Positions 49,952 through 61,150 of a stretch of 64,000 bases of DNA are shown piece by piece (position 1 is the first letter of the stretch; each line of letters starts with the position of its first letter). The notes under the pieces are model-generated. The model made no database searches. It was not told the DNA's origin and saw nothing but the letters and a program-made list of their open reading frames with translations. Location of the stretch: contig JANTQA010000062.1 in the NCBI GenBank assembly GCA_027625915.1, positions 186,001 through 250,000 on the forward strand. The letters are read 5' to 3'. Made by a program: the position numbers and the translations under genes. The DNA comes from Anaeramoeba flamelloides (Eukaryota; Metamonada; Anaeramoebidae).

Positions 49952-51298
49952 TTATATGATATCATATTCGTTTTCATCAATATGAATCCAATCTTCTTCA
50001 TCCACATTATTCGTAGATAATTGGGTATTTTCTTTTGAATTTGGTTTTGAAGAATTTTGTTGATCTTTTTCTTTTGTAATTAATATTTGATCATTTTCTT
50101 TATTTTTATTGTGTTTCTTCTTCTTCTCTTCTTTCTTTCTTTTTTTCCGCTCCAATTTCTTCCATCTTTTCTCTATCTTTTTCTCCATCTTTTTCATCTT
50201 TTTCATCTTTTTGTCCTTCTTTTTGTCCTTCTTCTCCTTCTCTTTTTCCTTCTTCTCCTTTTCCTCATTTTCCTTCTTCTTCTTCTCTTTTTCCTTCTCT
50301 TCTTTTTCCTTCTTCTCCTTTTCCTTCTTCTCCTTCTCCTTCTTCTCTTTTTCCTTCTCTTTCTTCTCCTTCTCTTTTTTCTCCTTCTCCTTCTTCTTCT
50401 TTTCCTTCTCCTTCTTCTCTTTTTCCTTCTCTTCTTTATCTTTTCCCCTTTCCTTTTTCTCCTTTTCTTTCTCTTGCCCCTTGTCCTTCTCGTTCTTATC
50501 ATTTAATTCTTCAAATTCTTCGCCATAAGACTTTTTATCATTGTCTTTTTTTTTTGCAAGTTTATTTACTCTGTCATATAGTTCTTGATTTTTCGTTGTT
50601 AATTTTTTAATTAAATTATCTAATTTGTCTTGGTTTACAGTCATCTTGGAAATTTTTTTACCATATACAGAAATTTTTTTCTTTTGGTTCTTAATTCTAA
50701 TTTCACTACTCTTCATCATTTTGAACAAATCTGCAAATTCAATATTTTCATTTGTTAATCTGTAATTCTCTAATTTTAATTCATAGATTCCAATTTTTGA
50801 TTGTTCATTTAAATTTTTTAAATTCTTATGAGAATATTTTAAATTTTGGTATTTATTTTTCATTTTGAAATAATCTTTTTGATAATTATTCTTTTTTTTA
50901 TTCAATAGATTTTTTCTATTAATTCTTGGTGATTTTTGTTTTAAACTCGTTTTTATTTTATTGTTTGGGTTTGTTGTCTGGGTTGTCTGAGTTGGTTTTT
51001 TTGTTTGTTTTATAGTTGGTATTTCTTCTGGTTCTTCTGCTAAAAATTGAAATAATGTAAAAGATTCTTTTAATGGTATTGGTTTTGGTTTTGGTTTTGG
51101 TTTTTCTTCAACAACATCATCTTCTGGCTCTTCAGCTAAAAATTGGAATAATGAAAAGGACTCTTTTATCTGTGATTGTGTATTATTTTTTTTTTTTTCT
51201 TGCTTGATCTTGGATTCTTTGGGTTTTGATTGGATTTTTTTAAAACGTTCGACATTTTTTGGAGTTAATAAACTAAATGGTGTTTGTTTTTTGTGTAG
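49952..51298 (-). CDS. Lys/Glu-rich coiled-coil protein with LIR-like motifs (3' exon)
   Basis: One frame is open from 51340 to TAA at 49952. A splice acceptor ATATCATCAG at 51299 would start the exon at LHKKQTPFSLLTPKNVERF; no Met occurs for over 130 codons, so the N-terminal exon lies upstream. In order: a duplicated motif, KESFSLFQFLAEEPEDD and KESFTLFQFLAEEPEE, separated by a Lys-Pro repeat; a Thr/Gln linker; a coiled coil (YELKLENYRLTNENIEFADL); about 110 residues of almost pure Lys/Glu (50195-50500); and an acidic C-terminus, VDEEDWIHIDENEYDII. The two FQFL sites and the final DEEDWIHI fit the LC3-interacting pattern (aromatic-x-x-aliphatic with acidic neighbours). An Atg8-binding adaptor or scaffold is an inference only. 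No catalytic domain seen. Confidence 0.7.
   Translation of the reverse strand, partial: LHKKQTPFSLLTPKNVERFKKIQSKPKESKIKQEKKKNNTQSQIKESFSLFQFLAEEPEDDVVEEKPKPKPKPIPLKESFTLFQFLAEEPEEIPTIKQTKKPTQTTQTTNPNNKIKTSLKQKSPRINRKNLLNKKKNNYQKDYFKMKNKYQNLKYSHKNLKNLNEQSKIGIYELKLENYRLTNENIEFADLFKMMKSSEIRIKNQKKKISVYGKKISKMTVNQDKLDNLIKKLTTKNQELYDRVNKLAKKKDNDKKSYGEEFEELNDKNEKDKGQEKEKEKKERGKDKEEKEKEKKEKEKKKKEKEKKEKEKKEKEKEKKEKEKKEKEKKEKEEKEKEKKKKENEEKEKKEKEKEKKDKKKDKKMKKMKKMEKKIEKRWKKLERKKRKKEEKKKKHNKNKENDQILITKEKDQQNSSKPNSKENTQLSTNNVDEEDWIHIDENEYDII
50268..50437. repeat. 170-bp uninterrupted polypyrimidine tract
   Basis: On the plus strand every base is C or T; the minus strand is pure purine and encodes the Lys/Glu tract through AAG, AAA, GAG and GAA codons. 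Strand asymmetry of this length can form triplex DNA. It also explains the long spurious plus-strand frames (Phe/Leu/Ser-only). Confidence 0.9.
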
Positions 51299-51343
51299 CT
51301 GATGATATAGTTTATAAAGGTTTATTTGAAGAAAATAACATTA

Positions 51344-53580
51344 AGGAAACAAACAAATAAAATAATAAAGGGTTTTATTAGAAAAAAATAATTTTGTTGT
51401 ATTTTAAAAAATTGTAACTTATCAAATAAACTACAATTCAAAGATAATTTTATTTTGACACATATAAATTCCAGTTTTCTAAACAAAAAAAAAAAAAAAT
51501 GCTCTATTGAATAAATTAACAGCGAAATACTAAATTATCACTCATTACTTTCTGAAAATGTTCGCAATTATTTATCATTTCGACATTATACCAAAAAAAA
51601 AAAGAAAAAGAAAAAAAAAATTTAGAGATTCGTATTTCGAGTTAAAAGGATCTATCAAATATTCACGAAAATACCCAAAAATTGAAAATACTCGACAAAT
51701 TTTGAACAACTAAAAAAAACTTTTTGAACAACGGTTAATAAGCCTTTAGTGCCAATGCTCTCTGTTTAATGATAAAATTGGAATTTTATTGGTTGAAATA
51801 ATTTTTTGTTTTAGGTTGAAAAATACAAAATTCAGAAAAATTGCTTAATATGAGAAATAGTATTCAACCCATTTTGTGTAAAAGGAATTGAGACCTTCGA
51901 TTTGCCTGCGAAATTTCTGATCATTGCAAAATGGTATGAACTAAGGAGAGAAAATGTCTTTGTAATGACAACTTCTAATTGTGTATCATTACTCATAATT
52001 TTGTAATCTTGATTGTAATCCAAAAATAACCGAGTAATATCTAATCCTATATACATATGGCCTTCCCAAGGTGGCCCAAGATAACCTGATTTAACTTTCA
52101 ATTCCAGAAGAGAAATTGGTTTAATCTAACCCATACTAAACCCAACCTAGTAACCCTAACAACCTCCTATACACATGTACTTGCCCTAACAATTACTAAC
52201 ATATTCAAATATACTCAAATAGTACCAAAAACTTTTCAGAGGGGTTTAAGGAAGAAAATTCAAAAAAAAATATTTTGTCTTAAAGTAAAATTGTTATTTT
52301 ACCATAAATATTTATCTCTAGGCACTAAGGTTTCTTAAGAGTTCTTCAAAAAGTGTTTTTCGTTAGTTAAATATTTTTCCGGTATTTTCGGGAATATTTC
52401 AAACACCCAGTTAAAATACCAAAAATATGTTATTAGTAATATTATCTAATTCATTATTTTTTAGATTCAAAGTTCCAAAAAAATTAATCAGAAAGAAAAA
52501 AACAAATAAAGAAAATGTTTTTTTGTAAGATCAACAATTTTTTATAAAAAGAGAATTATTAGTTTGATTTTTTTCGCAATTAATAATAAAAAAAAAAAAA
52601 AAAAGCTTTGTTTATAAGTGTACTCATTATTATTATATCATTAAACTGCATTCATCAGATTAAATTTTAAAAGAATAGTAAATATTTTTTTTCTTTTTTG
52701 AGAAAATTTTTTATCTAAATATAAAATTGATATATTAAAGATATTGAAAATTACTAATATTACTTTCATAAGAATAGTTTAAATCAATGAATATTTTGAA
52801 TTATTTTAAGAATTTTCTGTTAAATTATGATTTTATTTTCATAAAATATTGAATTTTTTATAAGAAAATTTTCTCGTAGATATTTTCCAAGTAGGTAATT
52901 TTATCCTCAAATTTCAAAATCAATTTTTTTATTCCAAAAATCTGATTTTAATTGTTTTAACAATTATCACAAGTAAGACCAAACCAATTTATTAAAAAAA
53001 AATTTTTGAAAATTGAAAATATTTTTGTATTTTTTTTTTCATTTTGAAACAAGAAAAAAACGACTTTTTTTAAAAACAAAAAATAAAAAAAATTTTCATT
53101 CATAGATCTAAATTTAATTTCAGAGTTGTAATTAAACTTCTGTCAACTTTGTGTTTATTCAGACATTTTACTATTTTTTGTTTTTGTTTGTTGGGATTTG
53201 AATTGAAATATCATTTAATTAAAAATTAAAAACAAAACAGAATAAATTTTTAAAAAAATAATTCCTTTCCAAATTATTAATCAAAAATCTGAGAAAAATA
53301 ATTTTCAAGAATTAACTTGAGTCTTAAATAAAAATAAGAGTTTTGGTTTTTTTTTTTTTTTTTGTTTTATATTGGAAATATGATAAATTATAATTTGATT
53401 TCATAAAATAGACTCAAATTAGTAAATTGTTTAGATAATTGCTAACTCATACCATTTCATTAACCAAAACATCAATTTTCAAAAAAAAAATTTAAGATCT
53501 CCAACAAGATTTCATTTTTTTTTTAAAAAATACTTGATTCCCTTAAGGTATTTAAAATTAATCAATACATTATCATAACA
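51344..53580. other. Spacer between two minus-strand genes
   Basis: Mostly A/T-run sequence. The only interesting part is a less AT-rich block at 51832-52200, listed separately. Confidence 0.5.
51832..52127 (-). CDS. Possible orphan exon of unknown function
   Basis: After a possible acceptor GGGTTAG|ATTAAACC (about 52128), a 98-codon frame reads IKPISLLELKVKSGYLGPPW, EGHMYIGLDITRLFLDYNQD, ITKTFSLLSSYHFAMIRNF, AGKSKVSIPFTQNGLNTI. It lacks the Lys/Asn bias of random AT-rich frames and has balanced composition, but no ATG of its own. It lies 530 bases upstream of, and on the same strand as, the coiled-coil exon, so it could be its upstream exon or a decayed gene. No convincing donor was found. 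Confidence 0.3.
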
Positions 53581-56221
53581 TTAACTAGTAGTCTGGATAA
53601 AAAAAAAATAAAAAAATTAAAATAATTGTTAAAACACTTACATTTGTTGTAAAAAAGTCAGCCTCATTATTATATAAGAATACTAATATTTCCTGGTCTA
53701 AATTTACATTTTTTGCAATGAAATGAATGGGTGTATTTCCACAAAGATCATTTTTAATATTTAAATTAGCATAAAATTTTAAAAATAATTCGAGAAGGTC
53801 AATATTTAATTTCTCCCGACTTGCTATATAATGTAAAGGCGTGTTTCCAAAACGGTCTTTTTGATTTGGATCGGCACCAGATTCCAACAAAAGCTTAATA
53901 ACATCATAACTATCCGAATGCTTACAGCAAGTGATCAGGGGTGTATCGCCTTTCAGCCAGCCATAGGTCACTTTGCTATTGACATCGCAACTATTCTCAA
54001 TTAACAATTGGATTAATTCGAAATTTGGATCTGGGTGAGCACAGGCAGAAATTAAAGGTGTGTTTCCGTAATTGTCAAGAATGGAAAGATCTGCGTCATA
54101 TTCTATTAAAAATCTTATTGATTCTATGCATATTTTTTTTTGTCTCGTGAGTACTTGTATTGGTGTTGTATTATATCGGTCAACGGCATTCTTCAGGGCG
54201 CCTTGATTAACAAGCATTTCAACAAGTCTGTTGTTTGGGTTTGTTTTGCACGCAAAATGTAAAGGAGTCCAATTGTAATTATCAAATGAATTAAGCTTTG
54301 CATTGGTATTTAGCAACTCCCAAATGATTCCCAAATGCCTCATTGTTGAACAGCAAGCGGTGTGCAGGGCTGCCATCCCATTGTCATCACGCTGGTTAAC
54401 ATCCAACCCGATAAGCATTGCCTTCGTTAATTGATGTCGATCGATCGGCTGGTTTTCTTTTTTGACAATTTCAATTAAAGACAAATTGTCTCTGTGTTGT
54501 TGGTTTATTTTGGCGCCATTTGCCAATAAAATTTTCATTAATTCAATTTCATAGGATTTGGAGTCAACTCGTCGTTCCCATAAAAACGATAAAGGTGTTT
54601 TATTATATTTATCGTGTGGTTCAATTTTTATTCCTACAACTTCAATTAGAAATTTTATCGTCTCAATTATTGAATTATTTTTTGATTGCTCTAATTGTAA
54701 ATCTAGGTCTAATTCAGATTCAGATTCAAGATCAGAATCAAAACTTAGATCGCTTTCTAAATCGGAATTTGAATCTGTATTTGTTTTATTATCACTATTT
54801 GTATCAGTGTTCGTGTTTGTATTTGTGTTAGTGTTTGTATTTTTCTCTTTTAATTGGTCTTTTTCCGAATCAGAAGCAGATTCTGTTTCGACGTCTGTGT
54901 CTAAATCAATTTTCAAAAATAAATCAATTTCATTGTCATTCTCATTATCGTCATCGTCATCGTCTGAATTTAAATCAATATTTTTTTCAGAATTTTCAAT
55001 TGTATTTTTTTTTTTACAAAGAAGATGAAGAGGTGTTAGTAAACGTTTTTCAATTGCCAAATCGAAATCAACACCGTTTTGAAACAATTTTTTGATTAAG
55101 GTAAAATTGATTATCTCATTACCACATGCAAAATGAATACTCATCCAACCAAAATGTAATTTTGAAGTTGATTTTATATTTAAGTCGATTTTCTCTTTGT
55201 GAGACAACAAAATGTCCAGGCACTGTGGATCAATGTTATGTGATTTACAAAATAAGTGTATTGGCGCATAGCCACTTTCACTCAATTGGTTAATTTTGGA
55301 TTCATGTGCCAATAGCAATTCAATCATTTGTGGTTGATCTGAACAATCACGACACGCCAAGTGGAGAGCCGACAGTCCCTGTGGATCTGTTAAATTCGCT
55401 AACGCATGAGCTTCTTCAAGTAGTAGCCTCACAATTTGTGGATCTGGTTTTTTTTTTTTCTGGTTTTTTTTCATCGTTTTCTTTGTCAAAACTTGGTGGA
55501 GCGCGAGATCTCCTTTTTTAGATTTCAGATTGGCATCCGCATGATATTCTATAAGCAATTGAAGAACTTTGATCGAAAGATTCGATCTACAGGCCAACAG
55601 TAGAGGAGAGCACCCATCATCCCTCGTAATGTTGGGGTCGGCGCCTGCCTCTAAAAGCATTCTTAAGAAATTTACTTTTGATTTGGTATTCTCACAAAGA
55701 TATGACAAGGGTGTTTGCCCTTGGTTGTTTTGGAGGTTGACATCCAAATTATGAGTCAGCAGGTATTGTAATGCTTCGGTGTTCTTGTTTTCTGATTTGC
55801 ATAGCAGGTGTAGCACAGACTCTCCCTTCGTTGTTTGAGAATCTAATTGCGCACCCAAGTTGTGAAGCAACTTTGCAGTTTTGTGTGGTTTTTTGCCAGA
55901 CAAAAAGGCAACGTGGATGGGTTTGAGCCCAGACAAGTCGGTAGAGTTTATTGACTCATGATCAAAATTGGACTCAATCGTTCTTAAGTCCCCGTTTTTA
56001 ACTAACTTGTGTTTCGAATATGTAAATTTTAATTTTGGTCGAAAGTTGTTGAAGGTCTGCATTCTTTTTTTACTTCTTGGTTTTGAAAGCAGTCGCTTGC
56101 TTGTGTGCTCTTTTTTTTTATTTTTTAAACTTGGTGAATGTTTTTGTTGCGAATCCTTTTCATTCTCTTTATGATCAACAATTTTTTTTGTTTTTGAAAT
56201 GGTATGAAAAACTTTCTTCAT
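53581..56221 (-). CDS. Large ankyrin-repeat protein
   Basis: ATG at 56219-56221 (MKKVFHTISKTKK). Exon 1 runs to 53642, then a 49-nt intron and a last exon of three codons plus TAA (53581-53592); about 863 residues. The N-terminus is Lys/Ser-rich (about 70 residues). From there roughly 18-20 ankyrin repeats follow with typical G-x-TPLH...A...LL..GA(D/N)(P/I)N patterns, e.g. LLEAGADPNITRDDGCSPLL, LLESGADPNQKDRFGNTPLH and LLANGAKINQQ. Many repeats begin with a bulky residue after the loop (PDPNFELIQLLIENSCDVNS), the style of long amoebozoan/metazoan ankyrin arrays. An acidic, Asp/Ser/Thr/Asn linker of about 110 residues (54700-54990 on the plus strand) splits the array. No kinase, SOCS box or membrane segment is seen; the apparent hydrophobic C-terminus is intron read-through. 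Protein-binding scaffold. Confidence 0.88.
53593..53641 (-). other. 49-nt intron near the 3' end of the ankyrin gene
   Basis: GTAAGTGTTTTAAC begins it; a T-rich tract and TTATCCAG end it. Phase 0, leaving a last exon coding Thr-Thr-Ser-stop. Read-through gives 18 hydrophobic residues and TAG. It provides the clearest splice-signal example in the window. Confidence 0.8.
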
Positions 56222-57583
56222 TAAGAGCTTTTCAATGGAGAAAAAGTTTAAAAAATAACAAAATTTATGTTTTTTTTTTTTTAATTTGTGGTTTCAGTTT
56301 CTTCAAACTTGAAAGAAAAGTCACTTCTTTTTTTTTTATTTATTGTTGTTTCAAGAAGAATCAGGAATGTAGAATAAAAAATTATTTAAATTTGTTCTAT
56401 TTTTTTTTTTCACCAAATTTATTTGAAATTTTTTTCTATTTTTTGAAAACACTAAAATTTTTGTAGAAAACCTTTTATTAGTGAAAAACATGTTGATAAT
56501 ACATATTAGATGGGTTTTTAAACTTGAATTTTAAAATATCAAAACCTTATGAGACAATTAAATGGAATTATTTGCAATAAAATAAATAGAACTGATAAAT
56601 GGATCAAGATTGATTATGAAAATTCTAAATGTACCAACTTTTATGATAATAAAACCACACTTAGAAATCTTTTAGACTTTAAAAGAGTTGAGAAGAGTTT
56701 GAAAACTGAATGATAGCTTTAAAAAGGTTTCAAACTATATCAAAGCGATAAGATTTTTTTGTCATTTTTTGAATTATCTTGTTTTCAGAAGGCTTTCTCA
56801 AGATTTTATTTTTTCTCTTTTATATAGAGTTCTAATTCTTGACAAATTTGTCTTTCAATTTGGTTTGAAGAAATAAAATTTTGGAAAAAGAAAATTTTCA
56901 AATTCTATTTCTGTGCAAAAAGGATCTTTAAAGTTTAACAGCTTGTTCAAAAAATGGTTTGGTTTTAGGTATACTATTTTTTCCTCAAATTAGATGTTTT
57001 TTCTTAACAAGAAGAAAAAAAAGTATGGGCTTTAAATGGGAGATAGAGATTTTGTTTGGGAATAATATTTTGCTTTTTTAATATTTTAAATACAGTTTTT
57101 TCTCATTAAGGTATTAACCCCACACAAGAATCATCTAGAATCAAAATATTCTGGAATTGGGTAAAATAATATAATTTGTTTCATAATAAAGATGGATCTC
57201 TGAAAATCCTATTATAAATCTTATATTTCAATAAATTATGCATTTTTTCCTAATGATCGTAATTAAAAATTCAAGTTTTAGTAAAGAATTTTTATTCAAT
57301 TACTTTTTCCAATCTAAAAATAGAAGATCAAAACACTAGTATTCTGGCATTTTATAATTCAGATTTAGGAACTTCCAAAAGTAACTATTTTTATAATTTT
57401 TGAATTTCAAAGATATAACTCAATAATCATCAACATAAAAGTACAAAGACTGATTAGTTTTGTTTGCTTTTTATAAAGTTAATTGTAATCTCAAGATATA
57501 TTTGAATGATTTGAGAAATAATTTATCAAAAAAAATTATATTGGTTTATTATTTAATTTTTTAAAAAAAAACGATTTTTTTTC
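56222..57583. other. AT-rich spacer, no gene seen
   Basis: T-rich 5' flank of the ankyrin gene, then short frames only. Confidence 0.5.
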
Positions 57584-57688
57584 GCAACATCTACATTTCG
57601 CCACAAATTTAAGAAAGACATTTTACAAATTTATAGTCTATAAATTGATAATTCAGCCTTTAAATTTGTGGTGAAATGCAGATTTTAT
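57584..57688. mobile_element. 105-bp foldback repeat
   Basis: CAACATCTACATTTCGCCAC with AAATTTAA pairs with TTTAAATTTGTGGTGAAATG and CAGATTTT. The inner arms also pair (TTTATAGTCTATAAA). No flanking duplication evident. Confidence 0.55.
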
Positions 57689-57984
57689 ACTGAAATTGCT
57701 GGGTTTTTTACTAATACAAATTCCATTTTTAATTGATCAAATAAACATATATTACAACTTGACTAAAGGATTTTTTAGAAATGATTGAAAGCCTGGTACA
57801 CTAACTTATTTACACCCAATAACAACTTACTTTAATCATATACTTCTACTTTGTGAAAGGTAACCCCTTAAGTGTAAAATCCTAGATTTCATGATTATTA
57901 TTAATGAAAATCTTTTCAAACTGTACTTACTTAAAATCAATTCTTTAAGATTTTATTTCTATTCATTTATTTTGAAATATTAAT

Positions 57985-58200
57985 CTATTTTTACCAAAGG
58001 AAGGAAATATACCCATAAAAAATGATTAATATTTTCTATCTTATCCTTCTCTTTTTACTTTAAACATTAAGGACAAGATTTACTTGGATTTTTCTTTATA
58101 ATATATTATAATCAATTCCAGCAGTTAGTAGTTATTCTTAATTTTACAATTGTTGGGCCTGATTGATAACTTTTATATTTTTGATGAATAGATATTTAAT
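57985..58200 (-). mobile_element. Probable LINE fragment
   Basis: ACCCATAAAAAATGATTAAT resembles the LINE segment CCCATAAAAAATGATCGATA at 32859. Downstream similarity is patchy, so this may be a related, older family. Confidence 0.35.
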
Positions 58201-58224
58201 TTTGTGTATTGTAAAATATTCCTG

Positions 58225-58780
58225 TAAGTGTTTTCAAGTGTTGTAGTGTACCGTCGAGTACCTATTTTTAATTTAATTTTAGAATTTAAACGGAATATTT
58301 ATTAAATTTTCTTTTCATTTCAAAAATTAAAAAAATCCACATATAAGTGTCATTCAAATGTTGTAGAGTTCCAGAATTCAAAGGGATGAGGGAAAATCAG
58401 TGCTTTCATCGAATTCTGGAAAACACAAAGGTGTTTTTTCTTGAAGTTTTCTATTTTATCAGTAAAGTGTTCTATGTTTTTTTGAGGTTTTCTGTTTATT
58501 TTGAAAATCTAATGATTTTCGTTAGGTTTTTTTTACTTTTCGAAATAAATCGAAAATTTATTAAAATTTTCTGTTTATTTCAAAAAGTAAAAAAAACCTA
58601 GAACACTTCAAAAATAAATAGAAAACTCAAAAAAACCTAAAGAAAACTAATATATTTTCCAAATAAAATAGAAAAGCTCAAGAATAGATAATACCTATTT
58701 TTTCCAAAAAATACAAGGATAAAAGAAAGAATCTTTGATTTTATTATATTCTTTCAGATTTAAAAAAACCTCAAGATACT
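58225..58780. repeat. Hairpin modules A and B with GGCACT-like flanks
   Basis: TGTTGTAGTGTACCGTCGAG opens the block. A first degraded A palindrome follows (58270-58335), then module B (CCAGAATTCAAAGGGATGAG against CATCGAATTCTGG), then a near-perfect A palindrome (58525-58605) shared with 19798-19866. A degraded B (TCTTTGATTTTATTATATTC) closes it. The ORF at 58347-58601 is by-product. Confidence 0.6.
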
Positions 58781-59586
58781 TCCAACTGGAAAAATTCACT
58801 AAATCCATATAATTATAATAGAAATTTTATTTTCAAAAAGATTTAAATTATTTGAATTCCAATTAATTTTATTATTTTTTTTTGATTAAATATATTAATT
58901 TTACTATATTAGATAGATATAGTTTTTTTCATTTATTTTGAAAACAATATTTCTTTTTTTTTTATAAATTGAAATTATCAAATTTTTTAATTTAAATTCT
59001 GTTTTATAAATAATAACTGGCTTTTTTTGGTTTATTTTACTTATTTTTGTATTTTTTTTCTTTTTTTATTATTATTGAGGAAGAACTTTAAATTTTAATA
59101 AATTGTTTTAAAATATATTTACCATTTTTTCTTTTTTTTTTTTTTTTTGTTCTTTTACCAATGCCCAATATATATATATATATATCACAAGTTTAGTTTT
59201 GATGTATGTTAAGATCATTAATTTTTAACAGCAATTTGCTAAAAGTCACAAATTACTATATTAAAATATAATCAAATTGAAAAAATCTGTTTTTTCTATC
59301 ATTTTTAAAATCTTAAATAGTTAAGTTTAAAAGTAGAATAAAAAAAAAAAAAAAAAAAAAACACCAAATAACACATTGTTTTGTCAAGATAATTTATTTT
59401 CATCTGTGGATAAAAGTTGGTAAAAAAATTTATAAAAATGGAATGGCAGATTTTGTAATATAACAGAAGAACTGGTTTCAAACTTACATCATTGATAATC
59501 AAAAAAAATAAATAGTAACAAATAAAAGAAAAAATGTTGAAATAATAAAAAAAAAAATTTATTATTTTTTTTTAATTTTTAAAATC
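58781..59586. other. AT-rich spacer, no gene seen
   Basis: Contains a short (TA)n run at 59169-59185 and long T-runs. The minus-strand frame 59305-59502 is not supported as a gene. Confidence 0.5.
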
Positions 59587-60868
59587 GGTCTTTATTGTTT
59601 TGATTTGGAAACAATCTCCTTGTTATGTGACGAGTTTGGCCTGGAAGAACGAGAAATATGAGATTGTTCAAAGTGACATAGGATGATATTGAGGAGTTTG
59701 AAGAACGACGATTAATATCATCTTAGCACCAGAAGAATCTCATTAATTTGAGTCTGGAAGGAGAACCAAAAAGAGGAAACATAAAAGGTGACTGTTGAAC
59801 AAATGAAACAATATGAGTTGCTATGTATTTTTTCAACTCGAGATCTAACTTGTCAAAACAAAAAAAAGGTAAAATAAAACCAAACAAACAAAAACAATTA
59901 CAAAAAATAGTTTAATATTTTTTACTAATACTTTGAAGTACTTGTTCTCCAAAGGATCTTATTCTCACAATTGAGTTTATAAAAACATTGAAGTTAAATT
60001 TTACATTTTCATCATTGGTGACAAAACTTGGTTTAAATTTTATAGAGATAAACTAGATCATTCATCCATTCAATGAGATCTATCTATCCTTTTATTTTCC
60101 GTTTGTCAGTCAATTCTTGAAAACGATCAAACTTAAAAATCTGCATGCGTCTATTGGCGTTCTTAACAATTACTGATTTTGAATATTCCTCTAAAATTTC
60201 TTGACTTGACATAGTAAAAAAAATGTTTTTTTTTTCTTTTTTTTTCTTAAAAGATCATTTATTTTTTCCCCTTTCCAAAACTTCTTATTAATGGTCTCTT
60301 CTCTCTTTTTACGAAGAAAAAATAGACCAAAATTTTTTTTTTTTTTTTTGAAAAAATGAGATTAGTTTTTTTTTCGAAAAGAGAAAAAACCATGTTTGAA
60401 AATAGACATTGTTTTTAATAAAGAAATGAAATTTATTCGATTTCCAAACAGTACGCATAATTTGATGGACTTTTTTTTTAACTTTGTTGGAACTAATAAT
60501 TTGGTTCAAAGAACCAAATTATTAGTTCAAAGAGTTTAACAATTGAGACACGCCGTCTTTTGGGATTTATGAGATTAACAACGTCGTAAATTTTATTTTC
60601 AAACTCTTCTAAAATAACTTTTAATCACATTTCTAGAGTCGAATTTATTAGTAAAATACAAATTATTTTGCTTTGTTAGAATTGGAAAAAAGAAGATCAG
60701 AAAATTTTCAAACTTTGCCTAATTACTAAAGGATTTCCCTAAATCATTCCACAACAACTACACTGCAATAATAACCTTTTTAGAGAGGCAATCTCTTTCT
60801 TATCTGTAGTTATCAAAATTTATTTACTTAAATTTTCCCAATTAAAATGCTTTAGTTTAAAAAAAAAT
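59587..60868. mobile_element. Unclassified dispersed repeat, copy 2
   Basis: Direct partner of 29307-30597, starting TTTATTGTTTTGATTTGGAA and ending about CTTATCTGTAGTTATCAAAA plus 60 bases. The left-end hairpin is partly kept, with both arms changed relative to copy 1. Near 60490-60530 it has an extra palindrome, AATAATTTGGTTC against GAACCAAATTATT. No protein frame. Confidence 0.7.
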
Positions 60869-61150
60869 ATATAGCGAATTTATTTTCATAAAATGTAACA
60901 TACCATTTTTATAAAATTAAACAATGATTTAACCTTGAAAATATTTTTATATACCATTATTTGTTTTTTCAATAAAAAATATGGGAAAATGTATTTTTTC
61001 AAAAAAATACCTGAAGATAAATAAGTATAATAATATAAAAAAAAAATAATAATAATAATAATAATGATAATAAATAAATTTATTTAAAAAATTAAAAATT
61101 TAATGCAAAAATAATTATTATATAAACAGGATAATAATTTTCTATTTCTA
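60869..61150. other. 3' flank of the G-alpha gene with (AAT)n
   Basis: An (AAT)n run lies at about 61036-61064. Presumed 3' untranslated region and terminator of the minus-strand gene. Confidence 0.4.

Noticed and set aside
50087-50528. Long plus-strand frames encoding Phe/Leu/Ser-only proteins
   Set aside because: They are the complement of the Lys/Glu tract; composition is an artefact of the polypyrimidine strand.
54520-55095. Plus-strand frames of 86-156 codons across the ankyrin gene's acidic linker
   Set aside because: Shadow frames of the minus-strand Asp/Ser/Thr/Asn repeats; three frames are open at once, as expected for a simple-sequence region.
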